Source: Acetobacter pomorum (GTDB lineage Bacteria > Pseudomonadota > Alphaproteobacteria > Acetobacterales > Acetobacteraceae). From it: a stretch of DNA of 64,000 nucleotides. Each line of letters opens with the position of its first letter. Position 1 is the stretch's first letter. The position numbers were made by a program, and so were the translations under genes. Where the stretch lies: contig NZ_PEBQ01000135.1 in NCBI RefSeq assembly GCF_002738225.1, positions 23,137-87,136 of the forward strand, read 5' to 3'. The notes beneath the pieces are model-generated. The model did no database searches, was not told where the DNA came from, and saw only the letters and a list, made by a program, of their open reading frames with translations. Below, in pieces: positions 9,049 to 17,310 of this stretch.

Positions 9049-9414
9049 TCTCCCTACGAAGCTAAAAGACAATGCTTGACATTTTCCGCAGAAAACTGCG
9101 GTTGTCAGCTCTTGTCCGTATGACATGATGAAGCATGCCAAAAAATTTTTGGGGTATCTCCAATAATGTGTGAAATGTCTATGTTCTAGAGATATCTGGC
9201 TCGCACCTGTAGGTTGTTCGGATAATTTTTACTATTTTAATCAAAACGGGTTTTTAAAAAAAATTCTTGCCGTTTCAGCTTGGGTAAAAATTTCACAGTA
9301 AGGCTTTGGGCAGTCTGCTTATTTTGGATAGTCTGGGGTGCAGGTAGAGGCGTTGCCTCTTGGTGCTGCTGCGTTCACATTCCCGCGGTTATAATTTTAT
9401 AAAAGGATACTCTC
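9049..9414. other. 366-base AT-rich intergenic region after tRNA-Cys
   Basis: No convincing gene is seen. It holds a nested hairpin at 9076-9107 (outer TGACA/TGTCA and inner CCGCAG/CTGCGG around AAAA), which may end the tRNA transcript though no T-run follows. It also has a small hairpin AGAGGC-GTT-GCCTCT at 9346-9360 and a TATAAT at 9390-9395 just before the next gene. The stretch 9140-9290 is clearly richer in A and T than its surroundings. Confidence 0.6.
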
Positions 9415-9675
9415 GTGAGTAATGATACGACCGTACAAAATGGTGTTTTGCGTTCTGTTAAAGTGTTGAAGGACGGAAGCACCAAGGCAAAGCTGTGCTT
9501 TACGAAGCAGGATCAGAATATTGAATTTTCTGTAACCGTGACGCTACCGCCAACGCCGGGTGCAAGTGCTGATGCTGCGTTTGTTGATACGGCCAATCTG
9601 CTTGGTCTGACAAAAGTTGCTATTCAGAAGTTGGCGAAAGATCAGAACCTCACGCTTCCGAATTTTGCGGAATAA
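9415..9675 (+). CDS. Small hypothetical protein, 86 residues
   Basis: I do not recognise this protein. It starts with GTG at 9415, seven bases after an AAAGGA ribosome site, which supports translation. The sequence is soluble and mixed: a basic N-terminal half with beta-like alternation (around residues 10-45), a P-P-T-P-G linker near 46-50, then a helical C-terminal part. There is no signal peptide, membrane segment or obvious metal or nucleotide motif. It stands alone between tRNA-Cys and another small orphan gene on the same strand. Frame length, ribosome site and balanced composition make it a probable real gene. Confidence 0.6.
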   Translation: MSNDTTVQNGVLRSVKVLKDGSTKAKLCFTKQDQNIEFSVTVTLPPTPGASADAAFVDTANLLGLTKVAIQKLAKDQNLTLPNFAE

Positions 9676-9779
9676 AAGATATTGCGGGCAGCGAATCTAT
9701 AAAAATGCGTCTGCCCGCGTGTCTTGGGATTCGGTATTTTCGGGCCGACCGTAAATATTTCGCTGTAAAGGATTGGACT

Positions 9780-10037
9780 GTGCAGAAAAATTTTGTCGCT
9801 GTTTTTCTGGAAAAAGTAGAGCAGATAAATGCAGGTCGATCCATTTATGCCAGCGCCGGAGCTTTCCTATGTGTTTGCTTCATGCTGGGGTTGGCAAACT
9901 TGATCTGCCATTTTGGCCTGCATATTGATCTAGCCTATCTGGTGCGTGATTTGATTTTTATCATGGCATTTTACTTTTTTCTGCCACCTCTTATTTTGTG
10001 GGTTGCAAAAGGCAGGTTACCGGGTGGCGGTAACTAG
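9780..10037 (+). CDS. Small hypothetical membrane protein
   Basis: Unrecognised 85-residue protein with two hydrophobic segments (about residues 25-45 and 55-75), so probably an inner-membrane hairpin with both ends in the cytoplasm. The frame is open from 9705, but the GTG at 9780 has an ideal AAAGGA site a few bases upstream and removes a basic, unlikely N-terminus, so I use it. It follows the 86-residue orphan gene by about 100 bases and could share its transcript. No function can be proposed. Confidence 0.5.
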   Translation: MQKNFVAVFLEKVEQINAGRSIYASAGAFLCVCFMLGLANLICHFGLHIDLAYLVRDLIFIMAFYFFLPPLILWVAKGRLPGGGN

Positions 10038-10057
10038 ACATTTTTCCAGCCCATCAT

Positions 10058-10091
10058 GCCTGTGTGCTGCTTTTTCTCACCGAACACAGGC
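10058..10091. terminator. Hairpin between convergent genes
   Basis: Perfect 8-base arms GCCTGTGT and ACACAGGC lie between the convergent membrane-protein gene and the SDR gene. No T-run directly follows on either strand, so termination is only probable. Confidence 0.35.
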
Positions 10092-10106
10092 TTGAGGCAT
10101 AAAAAA

Positions 10107-10907
10107 TTATTGCCGCTCTTTTTGGCTGACAACCAGACTGCGTAAAATACGTTCACGCACGCATTGTGGAAGTAGACGTTCCAGAACCCGCAGCGCTTTA
10201 AAGGGCCATGGAAAGATGTAAACTTTTTTTCTTTGGCCAATGGCACGGATAATACGCCGCGCGGCGCTTTGGGCAGATACCAGAAAAGGGCGTGGTCCTT
10301 CCAGCCTGCGGCTCATGGGGGTGTCTATAAAGCCCGGTACAATCAGTGTCAGGCCCACTCCTTTGTCTTCCCACGCCAGACTTGCCGCGCGCGCAAAGAA
10401 ATCCAGCCCACATTTGGAACTGCTATAAGCTGGAGAACAAGGAAGCTCGTAAAACCCTGCAACGGAACCAATAAGGGCAATATGCCCGCCTCCATTTGGA
10501 ATCATGTTCTGTGCCGCTGCTGTGGCCAAGGCCACAGGTGTGGCATAATTCACCTGAGCAAGCTGCAAGACCTTGTTTGGGTCTTCCGTCATGCTCTCCA
10601 GAGGCTGTATGTCTGACAGGCCAGCACCAAGAATAACCAGATCTGGTTTATGGTTGGCATAATCCACTTCAAATGCTGCCAAAGCAGCTTCACCATCGCA
10701 CAGGTCTATCTGGCGGGTAAAAACAACAGCGCCTCGTGCGCAGCAAGTGGTGGCAATTTCTGTAAGGCGTTGCGGGTTTCTTCCCCACAATATCAACGTA
10801 CGGCCTGGGCGTGCATAGCGTTTGGCCAACTCCATGCCAATTCCACCAGTGGCGCCTGTAAGTAGAACAGAACGTGCAGTGTGTTTTCCGTTGGCAACAA
10901 CTTTCAC
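10107..10907 (-). CDS. Short-chain dehydrogenase/reductase (SDR) family oxidoreductase
   Basis: This is an NAD(P)-dependent SDR. The cofactor loop T-G-A-T-G-G-I-G is near the N-terminus, the N-x-x-x-G-x-G segment and catalytic Ser follow, and the active pair is in Y-S-S-S-K. The frame runs on to 10994, but that start would overlap the divergent gene. The GTG at 10907 has an AAAGGG site and puts about ten residues before the nucleotide loop, as usual (266 residues). The C-terminal tail is basic and may associate with the membrane. Substrate unknown; family members act on sugars, fatty acyl chains and alcohols. Confidence 0.83.
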   Translation of the reverse strand: MKVVANGKHTARSVLLTGATGGIGMELAKRYARPGRTLILWGRNPQRLTEIATTCCARGAVVFTRQIDLCDGEAALAAFEVDYANHKPDLVILGAGLSDIQPLESMTEDPNKVLQLAQVNYATPVALATAAAQNMIPNGGGHIALIGSVAGFYELPCSPAYSSSKCGLDFFARAASLAWEDKGVGLTLIVPGFIDTPMSRRLEGPRPFLVSAQSAARRIIRAIGQRKKVYIFPWPFKALRVLERLLPQCVRERILRSLVVSQKERQ

Positions 10908-10980
10908 ACTTTTCCCTTTCCCAATGTTGCGTAATAAGGCATCACCCACTGGCTTTTGGCTTTCACACAACGGAGTGGCA

Positions 10981-12129
10981 ATGTCTTCCTCCACTCAGAT
11001 TACGGTTACACCTGTTTCGGGTTCACGCCAGCTTTCTCTCTTTATAAAGCTCCCACGTCTGCTTTACGATGGCTTACCCAGTTACGTGCCTCCTTTAGAT
11101 ATGGAGCAGCGGGATATTTTTTCACCCACGCATGCTCCATTTTTTGAGCACGGATTTGCCTGTTATTTCCTTGCATGGCGGAATGGAAAGCCCATTGGGC
11201 GTATATCTGCCCAGATAGACGCCTTGGCCCTTAAGCAGCCCGGCCCACGTACAGGCTTTTTTGGTGCGCTGGATACGCTAGATCCAGAATGTGTGGCACC
11301 CCTGCTTGAAGCCGCCACACAATGGCTGAAGGTGCGTAAAATTGAGCGCATACGTGGCCCGTGGACACTGAACAGTAACGGTGAATCCGGCATTATGGTG
11401 GAGGGTCAGGAAGAACCTCCCATGATTGGCATACCATGGCACCCCAAAATTTTGGGTCCTGCGGTTGAGGCTGCCGGGTTTAAACGGGCGGTAGATCTGC
11501 TGTCTTACCGGATGGAAACAAGCCTTTCTGCAGAGCGTGCCAACCAGATACCCGCCAATATTCGGCAACGTCTGGGGGCTATTACCATGCGAGGTCTGCG
11601 CATGGACAAGGTCAATGAAGATGCCGAGATCCTGCGCGAGATCTATAATGATGCATGGGCAGATACATGGGGCAATATTCCCCTTACGCAGGATGAAGTC
11701 AAAAGTCTGCTTAAAGCACTTAAGCCGATCTTGCGGCCTGAACAGTATGTGCTGGCAGAGGTGAGCGGAGAACCGGCAGCCATTGCCTTGGTTATTCCCA
11801 ACATGTTCGATATCAGTGGAGATCTGGGTGGCGCGCCCTCTCCGCTCGGCTGGCTTAAGCTGGCCTCACGCGTGGTGAGCCATGATTTCCGCTCAGCACG
11901 TGTTGTGCTGCTGGGGGTGCGCAAGAAATATCTGGGCACCGCCCTGCGCGCCATGCTTCCGGCTCTGATTATTGATGAACTGATGAAGCGCGGCCACGTG
12001 CTGCCGTATCGCAGTATTGAGCTTGGCTGGGTGTTGGAAACGCACGAAGGGCTGCGCAAGCTGATAGAGCGCATTTCCCCCAAGCCATACAAACGGCACC
12101 GTATGTATGAAAAAGTGCTTACGGAATAA
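10981..12129 (+). CDS. GNAT-like N-acetyltransferase family protein
   Basis: A 382-residue protein with a start at 10981 (GGAG site). The pattern is that of a conserved bacterial family with a GNAT/FemX-like fold, often loosely labelled N-acetyltransferase: an N-terminal block with P-S-Y-V-P-P-L, an R-G-P-W-T-L-N-S-N-G-E-S-G segment, and a C-terminal half with E-I-Y-N-D-A-W ... W-G-N-I-P-L-T. The acetyl-CoA loop is not sharply defined by eye. It is divergent from the SDR gene (73 bases between starts), so both may share control. Substrate unknown. Confidence 0.65.
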   Translation: MSSSTQITVTPVSGSRQLSLFIKLPRLLYDGLPSYVPPLDMEQRDIFSPTHAPFFEHGFACYFLAWRNGKPIGRISAQIDALALKQPGPRTGFFGALDTLDPECVAPLLEAATQWLKVRKIERIRGPWTLNSNGESGIMVEGQEEPPMIGIPWHPKILGPAVEAAGFKRAVDLLSYRMETSLSAERANQIPANIRQRLGAITMRGLRMDKVNEDAEILREIYNDAWADTWGNIPLTQDEVKSLLKALKPILRPEQYVLAEVSGEPAAIALVIPNMFDISGDLGGAPSPLGWLKLASRVVSHDFRSARVVLLGVRKKYLGTALRAMLPALIIDELMKRGHVLPYRSIELGWVLETHEGLRKLIERISPKPYKRHRMYEKVLTE

Positions 12130-12155
12130 AATGCACGTTCTTACAGGTGGAGGAC

Positions 12156-13145
12156 CTAAAGGTGGCTCCACCCGTGGGAACGGAATTGCAGTTTCTGGCC
12201 TGACTGGTCCAGAACAGTTACCCCTGTGGGGCCCTGTGTAAATTGCCCGATGCGCGTGACCTTAACGGGGCCACATAGTGTGTCCAGCATACCTTGGTTA
12301 AGCAATGTTGCTTCGTGCTGGGGTGGCACGGCAAATAATATTTCGTAATCATCACCACCGGTCAGGCAGGTTTCCAACCATTCTGATCCAGCTTGATGCG
12401 CGGCATCCGAGAGAGGCACAGAATCTGCATGAATTGTAACATGCAGCGTATTTTCCCGCGCAAGGTGCCCTGCATCCTGTAACAGGCCGTCTGAAATATC
12501 CATGGCAGCGGAAGCAAGGCCGTATAAGGGCAAGCCAACACGGGGTTGAGGCAAGCGGTAACGCTCCGCCAGATATCCGGATGGATCTGGTATTTCAGCT
12601 TTCAGTGCATGCAAGCCTAATGCACCATCACCAATAGTGCCGGTTACCCACAATCCATCGCCCGCCTGTACGCCTTGTCGACGAATGGCATGCCCCGGCA
12701 GAACGGAGCCAAGAATGGTAAGCGATAACACCAGCGGCCCCCGCGTGGAGGTTGTATCTCCCCCTAAAAGCTGGAGACCAAAGCGCTCCTGATCTGCTTT
12801 TAACCCTTTACAGAACTGCGCCACCCAATGCTCGGTAATATGGGGCGGGCGCGCAAATGTCAGCAGCCAGCCTTCAGGACGGCTGCCCATGGCGGCCAGA
12901 TCCGACAAATTGCAACGCAGCAACTTACGGCCCACAGTTTCTGGCGGATCATCTGGTAAAAAGTGGACATTTTCCACCATACCATCCGCTGCAATTACCA
13001 GTTCCCGCCCTTCTGGCGGTGTAAAAACAGCGGCGTCATCTCTCAAACCAAGAGCAGCGGTCCCTGCCAGAGCAGAAAAATGTTGCCGTATAAACGCAAA
13101 TTCCTGTGGCAGGTCAGTCTGGCTGTTGGGTTTGTTCTGTATCAT
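12156..13145 (-). CDS. thiL: Thiamine-monophosphate kinase ThiL
   Basis: ThiL phosphorylates thiamine monophosphate to the active cofactor thiamine diphosphate. The family pattern is clear: G-L-R-D-D-A-A-V near residue 34, A-A-D-G-M-V-E-N-V-H-F, R-K-L-L-R-C-N-L-S-D-L-A-A-M-G, and later the D-I-S-D-G-L glycine loop. The ATG at 13145 lies inside the end of nusB (32-base overlap) and is preceded by a GGA-containing site, so translation is probably coupled. The nusB-thiL order is common in Proteobacteria. The extra 16 codons upstream are not conserved. Confidence 0.93.
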   Translation of the reverse strand: MIQNKPNSQTDLPQEFAFIRQHFSALAGTAALGLRDDAAVFTPPEGRELVIAADGMVENVHFLPDDPPETVGRKLLRCNLSDLAAMGSRPEGWLLTFARPPHITEHWVAQFCKGLKADQERFGLQLLGGDTTSTRGPLVLSLTILGSVLPGHAIRRQGVQAGDGLWVTGTIGDGALGLHALKAEIPDPSGYLAERYRLPQPRVGLPLYGLASAAMDISDGLLQDAGHLARENTLHVTIHADSVPLSDAAHQAGSEWLETCLTGGDDYEILFAVPPQHEATLLNQGMLDTLCGPVKVTRIGQFTQGPTGVTVLDQSGQKLQFRSHGWSHL

Positions 13146-13638
13146 GGGTCCGTTCCGCCGCCAGACGTTTGAAGAGCGTATCCAATACGCCATTTACAAG
13201 GCGCGGTTCGTCACCAAAGAAGAATGCATGGGCAACATCCATGTATTCATTGATCAGCACGGGTGCCGGTGCATCGCCTTCTGTAGCCTCTGCTGCGGCA
13301 GCAAGGAGCAAAACGCGCAGAACAGGATCCAGACGTGTAATGGGCCATGTTTCAGGAAGGGTTTTTTCAATTTCCTGCGTAACCTGCGTGCGCAAAGATG
13401 TAACCAACCGCACGATATGGCAGAAAAGCTGCGTATCGGCTTCTGGAATACAGCCATCTTCATAGCCTGCGCCATCCAGCGTTGTGCCGAAGCGATGGAC
13501 CAGAAACTGCTCAATAACGGCTTCTGGACGGTCTGCGTTCTGGTCAATCTGGAAAAGAGCCTGCACGGCGGCAACACGTGCTGCTGTGCGGGGGCGCTGC
13601 GCCCCTTTTAAACGGGGTTCATCCTGTATTTCTGTCAT
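13114..13638 (-). CDS. nusB: Transcription antitermination factor NusB
   Basis: NusB with NusE (S10) binds boxA RNA and promotes antitermination of rRNA operons. The 174-residue all-helical protein has the conserved R-T-A-A-R-V-A-A-V-Q-A-L-F-Q near residues 18-31 and the C-terminal I-N-E-Y-M-D-V-A-H-A-F-F. An extra insertion around Asp/Gly-rich residues 60-75 is typical for Alphaproteobacteria. The ATG at 13638 follows an AGGAGG ribosome site; the longer frame to 13662 has none. It sits between nrdR and thiL on the same strand. Confidence 0.93.
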   Translation of the reverse strand: MTEIQDEPRLKGAQRPRTAARVAAVQALFQIDQNADRPEAVIEQFLVHRFGTTLDGAGYEDGCIPEADTQLFCHIVRLVTSLRTQVTQEIEKTLPETWPITRLDPVLRVLLLAAAAEATEGDAPAPVLINEYMDVAHAFFFGDEPRLVNGVLDTLFKRLAAERTHDTEQTQQPD

Positions 13639-13703
13639 CCATCCCTCCTGCCCGACCAGCAACTTGCAAAGCCGGGTTTCATGGCGTTTTTCTGTTCCAA
13701 GGT

Positions 13704-14180
13704 CTAGTCTTTTTCGGGGGCTGGGGCGCTGCCGGTTTCCATAAGGGTCAGAATTTCTGAAAAATCCTTGGCCTCTGTAAAGTCGCGATACACGCTTGCA
13801 AACCGCACATACCCAACGCCATCCACTTCCTTAAGGGCATCCATTGCCAGCTCACCAATGCGGGTGGATGTTACCTCTGTATCCCCATTTCCTTCCAGTT
13901 GGCGTACAATGCCCGTTACGATCTGCTCGATCTGCTCTTCAGAAACAGGGCGTTTACGCAGGGCAATGCGAATGGAGCGGGCAATTTTTTCCCGATCAAA
14001 GAGGGCACGTCTGCCATCATTCTTCACAACAACCAGTTCACGCAGTTGCACACGTTCTACTGTGGTAAAACGCTGCCCACAGGACAGGCACGCACGCCGC
14101 CGCCGAATGGCCAGCCCTTCCTCATTGGGGCGACTGTCCTTGACCTGACTATCCGGGTTCCCGCAAAAAGGACAACGCAT
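13704..14180 (-). CDS. nrdR: Transcriptional repressor NrdR
   Basis: NrdR is a Zn-ribbon/ATP-cone repressor of ribonucleotide reductase genes. Zinc ligands are C-P-F-C (residues 3-6) and C-L-S-C (31-34), followed by the ATP-cone with V-V-K-N-D-G-R-R near 51-58. The 158-residue length and the C-terminal R-F-A-S-V-Y-R-D-F segment are standard. It precedes nusB-thiL and probably shares their transcript. It diverges from the copper-chaperone-like gene. Confidence 0.96.
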   Translation of the reverse strand: MRCPFCGNPDSQVKDSRPNEEGLAIRRRRACLSCGQRFTTVERVQLRELVVVKNDGRRALFDREKIARSIRIALRKRPVSEEQIEQIVTGIVRQLEGNGDTEVTSTRIGELAMDALKEVDGVGYVRFASVYRDFTEAKDFSEILTLMETGSAPAPEKD

Positions 14181-14318
14181 GGTGGTATCAACCTTCCCTC
14201 AGGCGCATTTCTGGCTGGCGTTTTCTGTTGTTAAAAGAGCGCTTATGTAAAGGCACCACTTATTTCTTTTGGGCCGTTTCGTCCATACCATGTGGCGGCT
14301 CTTCTGGATGGAGAAATT

Positions 14319-14837
14319 ATGAAACGCAGCCATTTTGCTGTTCTGTTCTGTGCAGCTCTTTCTTGCTCAGCCTATGCTATACCGCAGGCGTGGGCCGATA
14401 ATCAGCCCCCTTTGCCTGTGTTGCCGGAACAGACAGACGCTCAAAAAGATATTACCATATTTAACACATCTTTACACCTTGCCCCGCCCGGAGAGCCCGC
14501 AACAGTTTACTTTGCCCTCTCCAATTCCAGTGAGACAGCGCACCTGCTGACAGGTGTAAGCTCCCCTGTCTGCCAAAAGCTTATGGGCCACCATGCTGAT
14601 CAGGAAAGTACGCCCGGTACCCGCGTGCTGTTTACCCATCTGGCCCTGCCCGGCAATTCTACGCTGGTGTTTCCGCCTGGTGGCTATCACCTGCTTTGCT
14701 TTGGCCTTTCCAGCAACGTACAGCCCAACCAGACCGTGCAGTTTACATTTACATTTATGGGTGGGTCTTCAAAAACAGTATCTGTTCCCGTTATGGGCGC
14801 GGGCACGGATGCAGAAAGTGACCATCAGCCAGACTGA
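14319..14837 (+). CDS. PCu(A)C-like periplasmic protein with degenerate copper site
   Basis: The 172-residue protein has a signal peptide (cleavage near A-W-A, about residue 26) and a cupredoxin-like domain with the family hallmarks L-L-T-G-V-S-S-P-V and P-P-G-G-Y-H-L-L. The family delivers Cu(I) to cytochrome oxidase using an H-x10-M-x21-H-x-M site. Here the methionine positions appear to be replaced (leucine in Y-H-L-L, no Met ten residues after either His), so classical copper binding is doubtful. Two Cys (P-V-C-Q, L-L-C-F) might substitute or form a disulfide. The ATG at 14319 has a GGAG site; the frame from 14292 is rejected. Confidence 0.65.
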   Translation: MKRSHFAVLFCAALSCSAYAIPQAWADNQPPLPVLPEQTDAQKDITIFNTSLHLAPPGEPATVYFALSNSSETAHLLTGVSSPVCQKLMGHHADQESTPGTRVLFTHLALPGNSTLVFPPGGYHLLCFGLSSNVQPNQTVQFTFTFMGGSSKTVSVPVMGAGTDAESDHQPD

Positions 14838-14855
14838 TGTATATTTTCGTAGCAC

Positions 14856-14891
14856 AAAAAATGCTCTGGCAGGAAAAATGCCCTGCCAGAG
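14856..14891 (-). terminator. Terminator of the glp operon after glpK
   Basis: Perfect 10-base arms (CTCTGGCAGG / CCTGCCAGAG) with an 8-base loop are followed on the minus strand by a CA then six T. It is a strong intrinsic terminator 9 bases after the glpK stop, and it faces the convergent PCu(A)C-like gene. Confidence 0.85.
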
Positions 14892-14900
14892 ATGACAGGC

Positions 14901-16400
14901 TTAGTTGCCTGTATAGTTGCTAAGTGTGCGCTTAACGGCCTGATGCCAGCCAGCTATCATGGTGCGGCGCTGCTCATTGTCCATTTTGGGTTCAAACAGT
15001 GCGCCCCGTGCCCATTCGGAAGCAACGGTCTGTTCACTATCCCACACACCGGTTGCAATGCCTGCCAGAAAGCCAGCGCCCAAAGCCGTGGTTTCCACAT
15101 TCCGCGGGCGCTCAACCTTGGCCTGCAGCATGTCTGCAAGAAACTGGCAATACCAGTCATTGGCAGACATGCCGCCATCTACACGAATGCTGTCTGTGGT
15201 GCCGCCACCATCCTGCATCATGGCCGTTACCAGATCGAGCGTCTGATACGCCACGGATTCCAAAGCCGCACGGGCAATATGTGCAGCGCTTGAATCCAGC
15301 GTAAGCCCACAGATCAGCCCGCGTGCGTCCGGGTCCCAATGCGGGGCGCCCAAGCCCACAAAGCCCGGCACCATATAAACACCGTGGCTATCTGGCACGC
15401 GCGTGGCCATATCATCCGTCTGGGAGGCATGAGTGATCAGGTGCAACCCATCACGCAGCCATTTAATAGCCGCTCCAGCAACAAAAATGGAGCCTTCCAG
15501 CGCGTAGGTTGTTTTGCCATTGATACGGTAGGCAATGGTGGTGAGCATGCGGTTGCGTGATGTTACGGGTTTATCCCCCGTGTTCAGCAGCAAAAAGCAA
15601 CCTGTGCCATAGGTGGCCTTGGCCATGCCGGGTGTAAAGCACGCCTGCCCAACCATAGCGGCCTGCTGGTCTCCCGCAATGCCGGCAATAGGAATGGACC
15701 GACCGAGCAGTTCGGGGTCAGTTTCACCATAAATGCAGCTGCTATCCTTCACTTCTGGCAGCAATGCCGCAGGTACACGGAAAAGACGCAGAAGGTCTTC
15801 ATCCCACTGTTGGCGATGGATATCAAACAGCATGGTGCGGGCTGCGTTGGTCACATCTGTTGCATGCACCTTGCCGCCAGTCAGCCGCCAGAGAATGAAG
15901 GAATCAATAGTGCCAAAAGCCAGCTCGCCTTTTTCTGCACGGGCACGTGCCTGCGGCACATTGTCCAACAGCCATGCCAGTTTGGTGGCAGAAAAATACG
16001 GATCCAGCAAAAGCCCGGTACGCTCACGCACCAGTGTTTCAGCACCTTCGTCACGCAGTTTCTGGCAGACATTTGCCGTGCGGCGGTCCTGCCAGACAAT
16101 GGCGCGGTGGATGGGTTTGCCAGTTGCGCGTTCCCATACCACAATGGTTTCACGCTGGTTGGTAATGCCAATGCCCGCCACTCTGTCTGCTGCGCCAGAT
16201 TTTTCCAGTGCAGCCCGTGCGGTGCTGATAACATCATTCCAGATATCTTCGGGGCAATGTTCTACCCAGCCTGCCTTGGGGTAATGCTGGGGAAACTCCT
16301 CTCTGGCGGCGGCGAGTTCCTGCGCATTACGATCAAAGACAATGCTGCGTGTTGATGTCGTTCCCTGATCAATCGCCAGGACACAGTCTTGCTTGCTCAT
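14901..16400 (-). CDS. glpK: Glycerol kinase
   Basis: GlpK phosphorylates glycerol to glycerol 3-phosphate with ATP. The FGGY-family phosphate loop D-Q-G-T-T-S-T-R is at residues 11-18, the W-Q-D-R motif follows, and the C-terminal [10 protein letters not shown] and T-A-L-G-A-G-F segments are complete in 499 residues. It is last in glpD-glpF-glpK. The AAGGA ribosome site at 16411-16415 (minus strand) is followed four bases on by its complement TCCTT, which could form a small hairpin over the site. Confidence 0.97.
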   Translation of the reverse strand: MSKQDCVLAIDQGTTSTRSIVFDRNAQELAAAREEFPQHYPKAGWVEHCPEDIWNDVISTARAALEKSGAADRVAGIGITNQRETIVVWERATGKPIHRAIVWQDRRTANVCQKLRDEGAETLVRERTGLLLDPYFSATKLAWLLDNVPQARARAEKGELAFGTIDSFILWRLTGGKVHATDVTNAARTMLFDIHRQQWDEDLLRLFRVPAALLPEVKDSSCIYGETDPELLGRSIPIAGIAGDQQAAMVGQACFTPGMAKATYGTGCFLLLNTGDKPVTSRNRMLTTIAYRINGKTTYALEGSIFVAGAAIKWLRDGLHLITHASQTDDMATRVPDSHGVYMVPGFVGLGAPHWDPDARGLICGLTLDSSAAHIARAALESVAYQTLDLVTAMMQDGGGTTDSIRVDGGMSANDWYCQFLADMLQAKVERPRNVETTALGAGFLAGIATGVWDSEQTVASEWARGALFEPKMDNEQRRTMIAGWHQAVKRTLSNYTGN

Positions 16401-16428
16401 TAAGGAGTATTCCTTCTGCGTGTTGCGG

Positions 16429-17247
16429 TCAGTCTGCCGCCGTCGTGGTCACCCTGGCCCGTGCGGGCATAAATGGGCGGAGAAGTGTCTGGTAAAGCGT
16501 GGCACCTATCAACCCGCCCGCCATGGGGCCAGCAATAGGCATCCACCAATAATTGCCGGGGGAAGGAAACGCGGCACGTCCCCATCCTGCAACAAAACAG
16601 AAAATGCGCGGCCCAAGATCACGCGCAGGGTTAAGGGCCCAGCCTTCCAGATAACCGGAAGAAGCCCCCAAGATGGCAACCAGCAGGCCAATAAACAGCG
16701 CGCCAGAATTGGCCTGCGGGGCCACGGTATTGTATTCACAGGTAATGGCGAAGATACCCAGCACCAGAATGGCGGTGAGAATAACCTCGTTCATCATGGC
16801 ATGAAGCGGAGTTACAAAATCGCCGGGATGGGTAAAGAAAACGCCAGAAGCTGCGCCGTCATTCACCCAGTCCAGATGATTGGCCAGCGCGTAATGCTGG
16901 ATAACAGAGCCGTACATGGCATACACAAGTGCTGCACCCAAAAAACCGCCAGCAATTTGTGCCGCCCAGTAAGGCAGAACCTTTTTCCATGAAAAACCAC
17001 GGTAGCATGCCAAAGCCAGTGTAACTGCCGGGTTGGCATGCGTGCCAGATACAGAGCCCGTAACATAGATGGCCAGCGTAACCGCCAGCCCCCATGTAAT
17101 GGCAACACCCCAGTAAGCCTGCTTGAAAGGGCTTGGGTCATACAGTGAGTACATTGCTGCCACTGAATCCCCAATTGTCACAATAATGATAACAGCCAGG
17201 CATTCGGCTATCATTTCACCCAGCAGGGCTTTTCCTGTTTTTTCCAT
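16429..17247 (-). CDS. glpF: Glycerol uptake facilitator (aquaglyceroporin)
   Basis: GlpF is an inner-membrane channel for glycerol. Both N-P-A boxes are present (residues 72-74 and 206-208), and the second is followed by R-D, the aspartate typical of glycerol facilitators rather than water channels. Six membrane helices are visible over 272 residues. The ATG at 17247 is preceded by GAGGAAGG, which is itself the coding start of the longer frame from 17259, so the shorter form is preferred. It sits between glpD and glpK. Confidence 0.95.
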   Translation of the reverse strand: MEKTGKALLGEMIAECLAVIIIVTIGDSVAAMYSLYDPSPFKQAYWGVAITWGLAVTLAIYVTGSVSGTHANPAVTLALACYRGFSWKKVLPYWAAQIAGGFLGAALVYAMYGSVIQHYALANHLDWVNDGAASGVFFTHPGDFVTPLHAMMNEVILTAILVLGIFAITCEYNTVAPQANSGALFIGLLVAILGASSGYLEGWALNPARDLGPRIFCFVAGWGRAAFPSPGNYWWMPIAGPMAGGLIGATLYQTLLRPFMPARARVTTTAAD

Positions 17248-17310
17248 GACCTTCCTCATTATTATTTTTCTTGTTGGAAAGGACGTAATCTCTTCTATGG
17301 TTTTCAGATA

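Noticed and set aside
8905..9141. A 78-residue minus-strand frame over tRNA-Cys
   Set aside because: It is antisense to a clear tRNA gene and has no ribosome site or recognisable protein.
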